Shown here: positions 34,001 to 42,059 of the stretch, in pieces
Layout: each line of letters begins with the position of its first letter
Position numbering within the stretch: position 1 is the first letter of the stretch
DNA from: JAJXWB01 sp965246795
GTDB lineage: Bacteria > Pseudomonadota > Alphaproteobacteria > Rhizobiales > Beijerinckiaceae
Length of the DNA stretch: 64,000 nucleotides
Direction: 5' to 3'
Assembly (NCBI GenBank): GCA_965246795.1
Contig: CBDFFN010000004.1
Coordinates: 124,001-188,000, forward strand
Program-made: the position numbers and the translations under genes
The notes under the pieces: generated by a model
The model's input: the letters and a program-made list of their open reading frames with translations, nothing else
Databases searched by the model: none
Told to the model about the DNA's origin: nothing

Positions 34001-34096
34001 TTCGACCCCGCAAGCGCCGATCCGGCCTACCCCGATGTCACGGCCCGCGACGCGCAGGCGCTGAAGGAATTGCACACGCTGGGCCGTTGGGGGTGA
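31037..34096 (+). CDS. ileS: isoleucyl-tRNA synthetase
   Basis: Charges tRNA-Ile with isoleucine. The 1019-residue length is slightly above the usual bacterial size. Class I signatures are present: HIGH at 77-80 (NGHIHIGHALNKIL), WDCHGLPIEWKIE, the editing-domain opening VVIWTTTPWTIPGNRAI, PHSWRSKKPVIFRNTPQWF, and KMSKS at 689-693. The C-terminal end (GMKCARSWRWFDPASADPAY) retains only one cysteine where many bacterial enzymes have two CxxC zinc pairs. The next gene, lspA, starts within the ileS stop (GTGA), so they are coupled, as in many proteobacteria. Confidence 0.97.
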   Translation: MDQATKPQAKAEGPDYSASLYLPKTDFPMRAGLPKKEPEILARWDKIGLYERLREAGRGRPKFVLHDGPPYANGHIHIGHALNKILKDLVTRSQSMLGKDSNYVPGWDCHGLPIEWKIEEENYRSKGKPKPDFSDPAAMIAFRQECRAYAGHWLNEQRKEFIRLGVIGDWAHPYSTMAFPAEATIARELMKFAANGLLYRGSKPVMWSVVEKTALAEAEVEYEDVTSDTIFAAFPVTTSGDFKGEASPEALIDGASVVIWTTTPWTIPGNRAIAFSPKISYGLYRMTAAPGGNWATIGATYLLADALAESVLKAAKVDTWERVANVSPDTLAQVECAHPLAGFASGYTFRVPLLAGDHVTDDAGTGFVHSAPGHGREDFDAWVSHGRELAERKIDTRIPYMVDADGFYTDEAPGFAGRRVLDDKGKKGDANDAVIAALVEAKHLVARGRLKHSYPHSWRSKKPVIFRNTPQWFIAMDKPIAGASTSKVSDPAQAGSNSAGMSLRAIALDEIANHVHWVPASGETRITGMIANRPDWVVSRQRAWGVPIAVFVKKGEHTPLVDDRVNARIVAAFEKEGADAWYAQGAAARFLAPNYDPENYEKIDDVLDVWFDSGSTHVFAMEDPAQFPGLAGIKRIRDGGTDEVMYLEGSDQHRGWFHSSLLESCGTRGRAPYDAVLTHGFTLDEHGRKMSKSTGNTVEPQKVIAEAGADILRLWVASVDYWDDQRIGPEILKGLADTYRKLRNTLRWMLGALAHRDANDALDLAKADELERLMLHRLVELGDEVHAAYAAFDYKRVVARVSAYMNTDLSAFYFDIRKDALYCDPPSSLRRRAALATIEHIFACVTTWLSPILSFTCEEAWLDRHPDAMSVHLELLSTPDPAWRDDALATKWDAIRHARAVVTGALEIARAEKRIGSSLEAAPTVYVADDALRTVLASIDFADVCITSDLDLQSGDGPADAFQLPERPGVAVVVKRAQGMKCARSWRWFDPASADPAYPDVTARDAQALKELHTLGRWG

Positions 34097-34593
34097 CGCC
34101 GGCCCGTCTCGGCTTCGTCATCGCTGTCGTCACCGCGCTCGTCGACCAGACGACGAAATTCTGGGCTGTTGCCGAACTGGTAGGCCGCGAAGCAATCCGG
34201 GTTCTGCCGGTGCTCGACCTCGTCCTGACCTACAACCGCGGAATCTCCTACTCGCTTTTCTCCGCGGATGGGCTCGTCGGGCGACTCTTGCTGATCGGCG
34301 TCGCGCTCGCGGCACTCGTCGTGCTGGTTGTCTGGATTGCGCGAACACCGTCGCTCTTCACCGCTGCGGCACTCGGACTGATCGCTGGCGGGGCGGCCGG
34401 GAATGTTATGGACCGCGCCCGGATCGGCGCGGTGATCGACTTCCTCTATTTCCACACACCGATGCCGCTCGGCCCCCTGTCTAACTATGTCTTTAACCCT
34501 GCCGACGCCGCGATCTTTCTCGGTGCGGTCGGGCTGTTGTACGAAAGCTTCACCGGCGGACGACGTGCGGCGGATCGCGCCACGACGCCATAA
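34093..34593 (+). CDS. lspA: lipoprotein signal peptidase (signal peptidase II)
   Basis: Cleaves signal peptides of diacylated prolipoproteins at the inner membrane. The GTG start at 34093 overlaps the ileS stop and gives 166 residues with four membrane segments. The conserved motifs are there: DQTTKFWAV after the first helix, TYNRGISYSLFS (normally YNxGxAF), GGAAGNVMDRARIGAVIDFL with the first catalytic aspartate at 116, and FNPADAAI with the second at about 138. An upstream in-frame start would extend into ileS and lacks family support. Confidence 0.95.
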   Translation: MTPARLGFVIAVVTALVDQTTKFWAVAELVGREAIRVLPVLDLVLTYNRGISYSLFSADGLVGRLLLIGVALAALVVLVVWIARTPSLFTAAALGLIAGGAAGNVMDRARIGAVIDFLYFHTPMPLGPLSNYVFNPADAAIFLGAVGLLYESFTGGRRAADRATTP

Positions 34594-34663
34594 ACTGCCT
34601 AAAATTGGCCGCGATGCCCCGCCATCGCGGAAGAGGTTACAAAGCGTATTCAGGGCGGACGAC

Positions 34664-35335
34664 ATGACCCCAGTGAAAACAGCGATCCTTGCGGCCGGCG
34701 CCTGCCTGCTTGTCGCACCGGCCTTTGCTCAGAGTTTCGACGACCGGCCGAGCACCTTTGCGCCGCTCATGAATATGCTTGGCGCAGGCGACGATAATGC
34801 CAAGGGCGATATCGACTTCCGCGAGCGCGCGCCGATCGTCGTGCCGAAGGGTGGGGTCGCCGGCGATCTGCCGCCGCCGCGTCCGGGCGTCGGCCCGAAG
34901 GTCGCCAATTGGCCGAAGGATCAGGACGTTGCCCGAGTGCGCGAGGAACGGGCTCAGGCTCGCGTGCCACAGCAGATCGATTGGAACAAGAATCCGCTGC
35001 TCAGCAAGTCCGAGATGATGGATGGACGCAGCGACGAGAAGCCGGTCTCGGTTTCGCTCTGTGACACCTATGTCAACGGCGTGCAGGACTGCGCACCGAC
35101 CCCGATGGAGAAGATCAAGCGTGTGTTCTCTTTCAGCGGCAAGCCTGACGATCGTGACGTTGTCATCGTCGGCAAGGAGCCGTCGCGGGAATATCTGACC
35201 GAGCCGCCGCGCGGCTATCGCAATGCCTCGCAGACGACGAAGGTCACGCGCGATGCGAGCTACGAGCGGCCGGATGCCTCCGATCCTCGCGCCTATCTGC
35301 GCGAACAGGAAAAGCGCAACAGCGACTTCCGCTGA
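34664..35335 (+). CDS. exported protein of unknown function
   Basis: A 223-residue protein with a clear signal peptide (KTAILAAGACLLVAPAFAQ). The mature part is hydrophilic with few predicted strands: a Pro-rich stretch (GDLPPPRPGVGPKVANWPKD), VSLCDTYVNGVQDC with two cysteines that may form a disulfide, and a C-terminal Arg/Asp-rich tail. In Hyphomicrobiales a small exported protein often lies between lspA and the M16 peptidase genes, as here, so it is likely conserved by position. I do not recognise its domain. A strong hairpin follows the stop. Confidence 0.72.
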   Translation: MTPVKTAILAAGACLLVAPAFAQSFDDRPSTFAPLMNMLGAGDDNAKGDIDFRERAPIVVPKGGVAGDLPPPRPGVGPKVANWPKDQDVARVREERAQARVPQQIDWNKNPLLSKSEMMDGRSDEKPVSVSLCDTYVNGVQDCAPTPMEKIKRVFSFSGKPDDRDVVIVGKEPSREYLTEPPRGYRNASQTTKVTRDASYERPDASDPRAYLREQEKRNSDFR

Positions 35336-35370
35336 CGGGTGCTCGACCGGCTCAACGCCGGTTCAACCGC

Positions 35371-35404
35371 CTTCCCGACCACGTGATTTCGCATGGTCGG
35401 GAAG
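35371..35404. terminator. stem-loop after the exported-protein gene
   Basis: CTTCCCGACCA (35371-35381) pairs perfectly with TGGTCGGGAAG (35394-35404), an 11-base stem with a 12-base loop. It lies 36 bases after the stop codon and 77 before the probable start of the M16 peptidase. No T-run follows, so it may be a processing or attenuation hairpin rather than a strong intrinsic terminator. Confidence 0.5.
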
Positions 35405-35480
35405 CGCGCTATATGGGTCGAGGTCCGACGTCGCAGAGAGTGCGGCGCAACGGGAGGAACTCGCCCTGCAAAACGCAAAT

Positions 35481-36833
35481 GTGCCTGCCGCCCATCCGAA
35501 AGCCGAGGCGGCGCCGATCGGCGGTCCTGCCGGCCGTGATGCAGGCCCGGCCGTCTCTCATGTGAAACTCGACAACGGCCTCGAACTCGTCGTCATCCCC
35601 GACCATCGCGCGCCCGTCGTCACGCATATGGTGTGGTACCGCAACGGTTCCGCCGACGATCCGCAGGGCAAATCCGGCATCGCGCATTTTCTCGAACATC
35701 TGATGTTCAAGGGCACGCACAAGAACCCGCAGGGCGCGTTTTCGAATCTTGTCGCAGAACTCGGCGGTCAGGAGAATGCCTTCACAGGGCACGACTACAC
35801 CGCCTACTTCCAGCGCGTGCCGCGTGAACACCTCGCGACGGTGATGGAATTCGAGGCCGACCGCATGACGAACCTCGTGCTGTCGGACGAGGTGGTTGCG
35901 CCGGAACGTGACGTCGTCATCGAAGAGCGACGCATGCGCACGGAGACTGATCCGTCGGCGGAACTCAACGAGGCGCTGGAAGCGGCGTTGTTTACGCACC
36001 ATCCCTACGGCACGCCGATCATCGGCTGGATGCACGAGATCGAGGATCTCGGCCGCGCCGATGCGCTCGCTTATTACGCACGCTTTTACACGCCCGAGAA
36101 TGCGATCCTGATCGTCGCCGGAGATGTCGAGGCCGCCGAAGTCGAGAAACTCGCACGAAAAACCTACGGCGCGATCCCGGCGCGCGGCGAGGCGCCAAAA
36201 CGCTGGCGACCGCAAGAGCCGCAGCCGCGCGTGCATCGGCTCGTGACGCTCGCGGACCCGAAGGTGGAGCAGGCGCAATTCGAACGCGTGTTTCTCGTGC
36301 CGTCCTATCGCACCGCCGCAGCGGGCGAGGCGGAAGCACTAGAAGTCGGCGCGCATCTGCTCGGCGGCGGCGCGACGAGCCATCTCTATCGCGCGCTGGT
36401 GCTCGATCGCGCGCTCGCGGTCGGCGTCGGCGCCTATTACATGGGGACGCAAGTCGACGAGACCCGTCTCATGATCTACGCGCTGCCGACGCCCGGCACG
36501 ACGCTCGAAGCGCTCGACGTCGCCATCGGCGAAGAGCTGAAGCGCTTTCTCGACACGCCGGTCGCAGCCGCTGATCTGGAACGCGCGAAGACGCGCCTCG
36601 TCGCCGACGCGGTCTATGCGCAGGATAGCCAAACGGCGCTGGCGCGCTGGTACGGCGCTGCGCTCGCGACAGGCGAAAGCCTCGAAGACATTCGCACCTG
36701 GCCGGCGCGGATCGACGCCGTGACGGCGCATCAGGTGCAGGCCGTCGCCGCAAAGTGGCTGAAGAAGTCGCGCGCGGTGACGGGCTATCTGATGCCTGAG
36801 ACGGACGCAGCCGACGTGGCGGTGGCAGCGTGA
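35481..36833 (+). CDS. M16 family zinc metallopeptidase (catalytic subunit)
   Basis: About 450 residues from the GTG at 35481; a CTG at 35466, eight bases after GGGAGG, is a possible alternative start and would explain the well-placed ribosome-binding site. The N-terminal half carries the inverted zinc motif HFLEH (69-73) in SGIAHFLEHLMFKGT, followed by the third ligand region ERDVVIEERRMRTETDPSAE. The C-terminal half lacks the motif, as normal. There is no signal peptide in this form. It is paired with a second M16 gene that lacks the zinc motif, and the stop overlaps its start (GTGA), the arrangement of heterodimeric bacterial M16B peptidases. Confidence 0.9.
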   Translation: MPAAHPKAEAAPIGGPAGRDAGPAVSHVKLDNGLELVVIPDHRAPVVTHMVWYRNGSADDPQGKSGIAHFLEHLMFKGTHKNPQGAFSNLVAELGGQENAFTGHDYTAYFQRVPREHLATVMEFEADRMTNLVLSDEVVAPERDVVIEERRMRTETDPSAELNEALEAALFTHHPYGTPIIGWMHEIEDLGRADALAYYARFYTPENAILIVAGDVEAAEVEKLARKTYGAIPARGEAPKRWRPQEPQPRVHRLVTLADPKVEQAQFERVFLVPSYRTAAAGEAEALEVGAHLLGGGATSHLYRALVLDRALAVGVGAYYMGTQVDETRLMIYALPTPGTTLEALDVAIGEELKRFLDTPVAAADLERAKTRLVADAVYAQDSQTALARWYGAALATGESLEDIRTWPARIDAVTAHQVQAVAAKWLKKSRAVTGYLMPETDAADVAVAA

Positions 36834-38110
36834 GCGCGACAGTCACCATCGCTTCCGTTTCGCGTGCGGATCGCGTCCAGAAGGTTCGGTCGCCGGGAGG
36901 CATCGAAGCGTGGCTCGTCGAAGACTATGCGGTCCCGCTCGTCGCTTTCGATTTCGCGATGGTCGGCGGCGCAGCACAAGATCCGGCGGCGAGGCCAGGC
37001 GTCGCATCGCTGCTCGCATCGCTGCTCGATGAGGGCGCAGGTTCGCTCGATGCGCCGGCCTTCCATCAGGCGATCGACGATCTCGCGATCCACCTGTCCT
37101 TCGGCGCAGATCGCGATCATCTCTCCGGCCATCTGATGACGCTGGTGCGGAACACCGACAAGGCGTTCGAACTGCTACGTCTTGCGCTCTGCGAGCCGCG
37201 GCTCGATCCCGAACCGATCGAGCGTGTGCGCGGCCAGATCGCTGCAGGCCTGCGCCGCGAGGCCAACGATCCCGATTCGATGGCGGCACGCGCGCTGCGG
37301 CGCGTATGCTTCCCGGACCATCCCTATGGTCGACCGGCGCGTGGTGAGCTTGCGACGCTTGGCGCAATCACGCGCGACGATCTCGTCGGGATGCGCCCCA
37401 TCACGCTATCGCGGCAGAAACTCGCAGTCGCGGCTGTCGGTGCGATCGATGCGAAGACGCTGGCAGAGAAACTCGATCTCGTGTTTGGCGCGCTGCCTGC
37501 GGTTGCCGATCTTGCGGATGTGCCCACCACCACGCCGTCCGGCGTCGGCACCGTGCATGTCGAACAGATCGACATCCCGCAGACGACGATCCGCTTCGCG
37601 CGGCCAGGTCTTGCGCGCAAAGACCCCGATTACATCGCTGCGACCGTGGTCAATCACATCCTCGGTGGCGGCGCCTTCACGGCGCGCCTTTTCCGCGAAG
37701 TGCGCGAAAAACGAGGCCTCGCCTATTCCGTCTATTCACATCTGCAGACGTTCGATCGGACCGCGATGGTGATGGGCGGGACTTCGACGAAGAACGAGCG
37801 AGCGAAGGAATCGCTTGACGTCATCCAGCACGAGATCCGCGATATTGCAGCGAACGGCCCGACATCAGACGAGCTTTTGAAGGCGAAGAAATACCTCACT
37901 GACTCTTACGCACTCTCCTTCGACACGTCGACGAAGATCGCGAGCCAGCTCGTGCATCTGCAAAACGAGGGTTTTGACGCAAGCTGGCTCGATGAGCGCA
38001 ACAAGCGCATCGAGTCTGTGACGGAAGAGGATGCCATTCGCGCTGCGGGCCGCCTCTTTGGCGACGGCGCGCTTTTGGTGACGGCGGCAGGCAAGCCGGC
38101 GGGGATGTGA
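36830..38110 (+). CDS. M16 family peptidase-like subunit lacking the zinc motif
   Basis: A 426-residue M16 protein starting at a GTG overlapping the previous gene's stop. Where the catalytic subunit has HFLEH, this one reads GVASLLASLLDEG, so it cannot bind zinc. It does keep the C-terminal R/Y region REVREKRGLAYSVYSHLQTF, which in heterodimeric members supplies substrate-binding residues to the partner's active site. Together the two would form a functional peptidase, as in the Sphingomonas M16B pair and the mitochondrial processing peptidase. An exported or periplasmic target is possible but neither gene has an evident signal peptide in the chosen frame. Confidence 0.9.
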   Translation: MSATVTIASVSRADRVQKVRSPGGIEAWLVEDYAVPLVAFDFAMVGGAAQDPAARPGVASLLASLLDEGAGSLDAPAFHQAIDDLAIHLSFGADRDHLSGHLMTLVRNTDKAFELLRLALCEPRLDPEPIERVRGQIAAGLRREANDPDSMAARALRRVCFPDHPYGRPARGELATLGAITRDDLVGMRPITLSRQKLAVAAVGAIDAKTLAEKLDLVFGALPAVADLADVPTTTPSGVGTVHVEQIDIPQTTIRFARPGLARKDPDYIAATVVNHILGGGAFTARLFREVREKRGLAYSVYSHLQTFDRTAMVMGGTSTKNERAKESLDVIQHEIRDIAANGPTSDELLKAKKYLTDSYALSFDTSTKIASQLVHLQNEGFDASWLDERNKRIESVTEEDAIRAAGRLFGDGALLVTAAGKPAGM

Positions 38111-38113
38111 GGT

Positions 38114-38587
38114 TCAGCCGGCGAAGCTGCCGTTCATCCGCACGATAACAAGATTAAGGTAGGCCGCAAACGCGACCCAGAGGAGATACGGCAGCAGCAG
38201 CCACGGTGCCGTTGCCGAGTACGGCGCAAGTCCAATGACAAGCGCGAGAACGGAGAGCCACAGGAACGGCACTTCGATCAGCGCCCAGTCGGGCCGGCGC
38301 AAATTGAAGAACAGCGGGCTCCACAGCATGTGCAGCACGATGTTGATGCCGTAGAGCACGGCGATGCGCACCTGCGCGCCCATGTCCGGCGCATTGGTCC
38401 AGACAAGCACACCCGCCCAGGCTGCCAGCGCGAGAATGAGCGTCCATGCCGGACCAAAGATCCAGTCCGGTGGATTCCACAACGGCTTCTTCAGCGCGCG
38501 ATACCACGGACCGACGGTCGTCATCAGGCCGCCCGCGATCAGAACGAACAGTGTGATGACGACGGCAACGAGAATCGTGAGGGTCAT
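38114..38587 (-). CDS. tspO: TspO/MBR family protein
   Basis: A 157-residue membrane protein with five hydrophobic segments and the TspO signatures: ALKKPLWNPPDWIFGPAWT in the first loop and LWSPLFFNLRRPDWALIE in the third helix region. TspO proteins bind porphyrins and cholesterol-like ligands and take part in tetrapyrrole and stress regulation; in photosynthetic alphaproteobacteria they regulate pigment genes. There is no pigment gene nearby. Its start overlaps the end of the HAD-family gene upstream by four bases. Confidence 0.92.
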   Translation of the reverse strand: MTLTILVAVVITLFVLIAGGLMTTVGPWYRALKKPLWNPPDWIFGPAWTLILALAAWAGVLVWTNAPDMGAQVRIAVLYGINIVLHMLWSPLFFNLRRPDWALIEVPFLWLSVLALVIGLAPYSATAPWLLLPYLLWVAFAAYLNLVIVRMNGSFAG

Positions 38588-39315
38588 ATGTGCGCGGCCT
38601 CTTTGTCCCGCACTGTAACGATCGACGTGAGGAAAAGCTCGAGATCGTCGGTCATGAAGTCGATATGCGGCACGGGCCCGTTCGCAACCTCCCAGGCGTC
38701 GCGGTGGTCCGTCGCCCCCTGCTTCGGGACGACAAGCGTCGTCACCATGCCGCGGCTGTGCGGCACTTCGAGATTGCGCGCGATGTCCTCGAACATCGCC
38801 GCCCGCACCGGCTCGACCGCGTGGCGCGCGAAGAAGGTCTCGTAAGCTTCCGCATTCGGCTTCGGCACGAGATTGGCCGCGACGATATCGAAAACATCCT
38901 CGAATAATTTATCGAGGCCAAGCTTCTCTGCCGTGCGGATCGCATGTTCGCGCGAGCCGTTCGTCAGGATCAGCTTTCGTCCCGGCAGCGCCGTGATCGC
39001 CGTTGCGAGCGACTCGTTCGGCAAGACGTTGGAGCGATCGATGTCGTGCACGAAGGCCAGAAACTCGTCTGCCGTGATTTCGTGCTCCGCCATCAAGCCG
39101 CGCAGCGTCGTGCCGTAGCGCTCGTAGTAATATTTTTGCAGCGCCCGTGATGAAAGGCCGTCGATGCCGAAGAGATGCGACATGAAGAGCGTGATGCGCG
39201 CATCGATCTTCGGCCAGAGATCGCTGCCGGCGGGATAGAGCGTGTTGTCGAGATCGAAAACCCAGGTGTCGACGTGCCCGAACCGTTCTGCGGGCGTGCG
39301 CGATTCGTCGGACAT
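38584..39315 (-). CDS. HAD-family pyrimidine 5'-nucleotidase
   Basis: A 243-residue haloacid-dehalogenase-type phosphatase. The start at 39315 overlaps the argB stop (TGATG). The nucleophile motif WVFDLDNTLYPAGSDLW is the Ssm1/SDT1-like variant (DLDNTLYP) characteristic of pyrimidine 5'-nucleotidases. Motif II is LILTNGSREHA, motif III the lysine in LVPKPNAEAYE, and motif IV is FEDIARNLEVPHSRGM. Coupling to argB is frequent in Hyphomicrobiales although no functional link between arginine synthesis and the nucleotidase is established. The extreme C-terminus is hydrophobic-acidic and unremarkable. Confidence 0.9.
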   Translation of the reverse strand: MSDESRTPAERFGHVDTWVFDLDNTLYPAGSDLWPKIDARITLFMSHLFGIDGLSSRALQKYYYERYGTTLRGLMAEHEITADEFLAFVHDIDRSNVLPNESLATAITALPGRKLILTNGSREHAIRTAEKLGLDKLFEDVFDIVAANLVPKPNAEAYETFFARHAVEPVRAAMFEDIARNLEVPHSRGMVTTLVVPKQGATDHRDAWEVANGPVPHIDFMTDDLELFLTSIVTVRDKEAAHI

Positions 39316-40214
39316 CACCGCGTGATCAGCGTCCCGGCGCCGTGGTCGCTCAGGAGTTCGACCAACACGGCATGCGGAATCTTGCCGTCGAGAATGACGA
39401 CGCCTTCGACGCCGCGCTCGATCGCATACATGCAAGTCTCGACCTTCGGAATCATGCCGCCAGTGATCGTGCCATCTGCGATGAGGCCGGGAATATCGCC
39501 GACGCGCAGATGCTTGATGAGCACCTTGTTGCTGTCGAGCACGCCGGGAACGTCGGTGAGAAACAAGAGCCGCTTCGCTTCGAGAGCGCCGGCGATAGCA
39601 CCCGCAAACGTGTCCGCATTGATGTTGTAGGTCTGGCCATCGGCGCCCGCCGCGACCGGCGCCAGCACTGGAATGAGTTCGCGGCCGAGCACCTGCTCCA
39701 GCACCGTCGCATCGACATGCGCGGGTTCGCCGACAAAGCCGAGATCGATCTCGTCGGCGGCGTGATCGGCATCGCCGGTACGGTTCAGCTTTATGGCCTG
39801 CACCATGTTGCCGTCCTTGCCGCACAGGCCGATGGCGCGCCCGCCCGCAGCATTGATGAAGCCGACGATCTGCTTGTTGATCGAGCCGGCGAGGACCATC
39901 TCGACGATCTCGACCGTCGCTTTGTCGGTCACGCGAAGGCCGCCCGAGAATTGCGATTCGATGCCGAGCTTCTTTAGCATCGCCCCGATCTGCGGACCGC
40001 CACCATGCACAACGATCGGATTGATGCCAGACTGCTCCAGCAGCACCATGTCGCGCGCGAAATCGCGGGCGCCGGCTTCGTTGTCCATCGCGTGGCCGCC
40101 GTATTTCACCACGACGATCGCGTCATCGTAACGCAGCATGTGCGGCAGCGCCTGCACCAGCACCTGCGCCTGACGGCGGGCGTCTTCTTCCTCGCGGCTG
40201 GTCGATGCGGTCAT
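39315..40214 (-). CDS. argB: acetylglutamate kinase
   Basis: Second step of arginine synthesis: phosphorylates N-acetylglutamate. The 299-residue form starts at 40214 (MTASTSREEEDARRQAQVLV); the longer frame has no family support. The characteristic motifs are present: VVVKYGGHAMDNE for ATP, VHGGGPQIGAMLKKLGIESQ, GLRVTDKATVEIVEMVLAGS for substrate, YNINADTFAGAIAGALEAKR and FLTDVPGVLD. The N-terminal helix of about 25 residues before the catalytic core is a mark of hexameric, arginine-inhibited enzymes, so feedback inhibition is likely. Confidence 0.97.
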   Translation of the reverse strand: MTASTSREEEDARRQAQVLVQALPHMLRYDDAIVVVKYGGHAMDNEAGARDFARDMVLLEQSGINPIVVHGGGPQIGAMLKKLGIESQFSGGLRVTDKATVEIVEMVLAGSINKQIVGFINAAGGRAIGLCGKDGNMVQAIKLNRTGDADHAADEIDLGFVGEPAHVDATVLEQVLGRELIPVLAPVAAGADGQTYNINADTFAGAIAGALEAKRLLFLTDVPGVLDSNKVLIKHLRVGDIPGLIADGTITGGMIPKVETCMYAIERGVEGVVILDGKIPHAVLVELLSDHGAGTLITR

Positions 40215-40354
40215 GCCATTGGGGTCCGGCGAACGGGCGGCCCTTTTAGAACAAAGCACTGTCATGCGGAACCGTCGGGACAAAATGTCTCCGGGTCATC
40301 GTCTCTGCCCGCGACTGCGCTATGGTGATGGCTTCAATGATAGGAATGCTTTCG

Positions 40355-42016
40355 ATGCCGTCCTCAAGTCCGACGTTGCCGCCCGCCGTCGCGAAGGCGT
40401 TCGAGGCGCTGCAGGCGCATCGCGATTCGCTCGCGTCGACCCGCACCGTCGATCTGTTCAGGGCCGATCCGCAGCGCTTCGCCAATTTTCAGGCGACGCT
40501 TGGCGACCTCCTCTTCGATTATTCGAAGCACAAGGTAACAGTCGACACGTTGCGCCTGCTCGTCGACCTTGCAAAGGCGTCCGGCTTCGAGGCGCGACGT
40601 GCAGCGCTTTTCGCGGGCGAGGCCGTCAATATCACGGAGCATCGCGCTGTGCTGCATATGGCATTGCGGAGCTTTGCCGGCCGGTTCGCGGCGAACGGGC
40701 ATGACGTCATGCCGGACGTGCGCGCAGAGCGCGCGAAGATCGCGAAATTTGCGGACGGCATTCGTTCCGGCACGTTGCGTGGCGCGGAAGGCGAAACTTT
40801 CACCGACATCATCAATATCGGCATCGGTGGCTCCGATCTCGGCCCCGCGATGGGTGCCCGCGCGCTCGCGCCATTCGCGCAAGCGAACCTGCGCGGCCAT
40901 TTCGTTTCCAACGTCGACGGCGCCGATATTGGCGACACGCTGAAAGGGCTCGATCCCGCGCGCACCCTGGTCATCGTGTCGTCAAAGACATTCACGACGC
41001 AGGAGACGATGACCAATGCGGCCTCTGCGCGCGCGTGGCTCGCGGAGGAGCTTGGCGAAGAGGCCGTCGGCATGCATTTCGCCGCCGTTTCCACCAATCT
41101 TGCGAAGGTGAAGGAATTCGGCATCGAGCCGGATCGCATCTTCGGATTCTGGGATTGGGTCGGTGGCCGCTATTCCATGTGGTCCGCGATCGGGCTTGCC
41201 CTGACGATCCTGATCGGACCAAAGAATTTCGACGATTTTCTTCGCGGCGGCGAAGATATCGACACGCACTTTCTTGCGACGCCGCTCGAGCAGAACATCC
41301 CCGCGTTGATGGGTCTGATCGGCGTCTGGGAGCACAATCTTCTCGATCGCAAGACGCTTGCCGTCATCCCGTACGATCAGCGGCTGGGGCGCTTCGCTGC
41401 CTATCTTCAACAGCTCGAAATGGAATCGAACGGCAAGTCCGTTACGCGAGACGGTATGGCTGCACCGCTGTCCACCAGTCCCGTGGTTTGGGGCGAGCCC
41501 GGCACCAACGGTCAGCACGCCTTTTTCCAGATGCTGCATCAGGGCACGGATGTCGTGCCGATCGACTTTCTCGTCGCGGCAGAGCCGACCGACGCCGATG
41601 CGCATCATCACGCGCTGTTATGCGCGAACTGCTTTGCACAGGGCGAGGCACTGATGCACGGCAAGTCGATCGACGAGGTGAAGACGCAACTCGCGAAAAG
41701 CGGTATGGCGGCGGACGAGATCGAGAGGCTTGCGCCGCACAAGGTGTTCTCTGGCGACCGGCCGTCGAGCACGATCATCTACAAGCAGCTCGATCCACGG
41801 ACGCTTGGACGACTTGTCGCGATCTACGAACACAAGGTGTTCACGCAGGGTGTGATCTGGAACGTGAATTCGTTCGACCAGTGGGGCGTCGAACTCGGCA
41901 AGGAACTCGCAAACCGGCTCGCGCCGATCGTCGAGGATGCGTCGAAATCGACGGACGAACTCGATGGCTCGACGGCAGGGTTGATCGGCTGGCGGCGGAA
42001 GCTGATGAAGGGATGA
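40355..42016 (+). CDS. pgi: glucose-6-phosphate isomerase
   Basis: Interconverts glucose 6-phosphate and fructose 6-phosphate. The 553-residue frame has the classic motifs: INIGIGGSDLGPAMG, VSSKTFTTQETMTNA, the signature DWVGGRYSMWSAIGL, HQGTDVVPIDF and NSFDQWGVELGKELA containing the catalytic lysine. ATG codons at 40346 and 40337 are also in frame; I prefer 40355 because a GGA element precedes it, but the start is not certain within 20 residues. It is not next to other glycolytic genes, although pgm lies in the same window. Confidence 0.96.
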   Translation: MPSSSPTLPPAVAKAFEALQAHRDSLASTRTVDLFRADPQRFANFQATLGDLLFDYSKHKVTVDTLRLLVDLAKASGFEARRAALFAGEAVNITEHRAVLHMALRSFAGRFAANGHDVMPDVRAERAKIAKFADGIRSGTLRGAEGETFTDIINIGIGGSDLGPAMGARALAPFAQANLRGHFVSNVDGADIGDTLKGLDPARTLVIVSSKTFTTQETMTNAASARAWLAEELGEEAVGMHFAAVSTNLAKVKEFGIEPDRIFGFWDWVGGRYSMWSAIGLALTILIGPKNFDDFLRGGEDIDTHFLATPLEQNIPALMGLIGVWEHNLLDRKTLAVIPYDQRLGRFAAYLQQLEMESNGKSVTRDGMAAPLSTSPVVWGEPGTNGQHAFFQMLHQGTDVVPIDFLVAAEPTDADAHHHALLCANCFAQGEALMHGKSIDEVKTQLAKSGMAADEIERLAPHKVFSGDRPSSTIIYKQLDPRTLGRLVAIYEHKVFTQGVIWNVNSFDQWGVELGKELANRLAPIVEDASKSTDELDGSTAGLIGWRRKLMKG

Positions 42017-42059
42017 CGCATCGCTGGCGCATCAGACGCCGGCATGCTTCCCTGACGGG

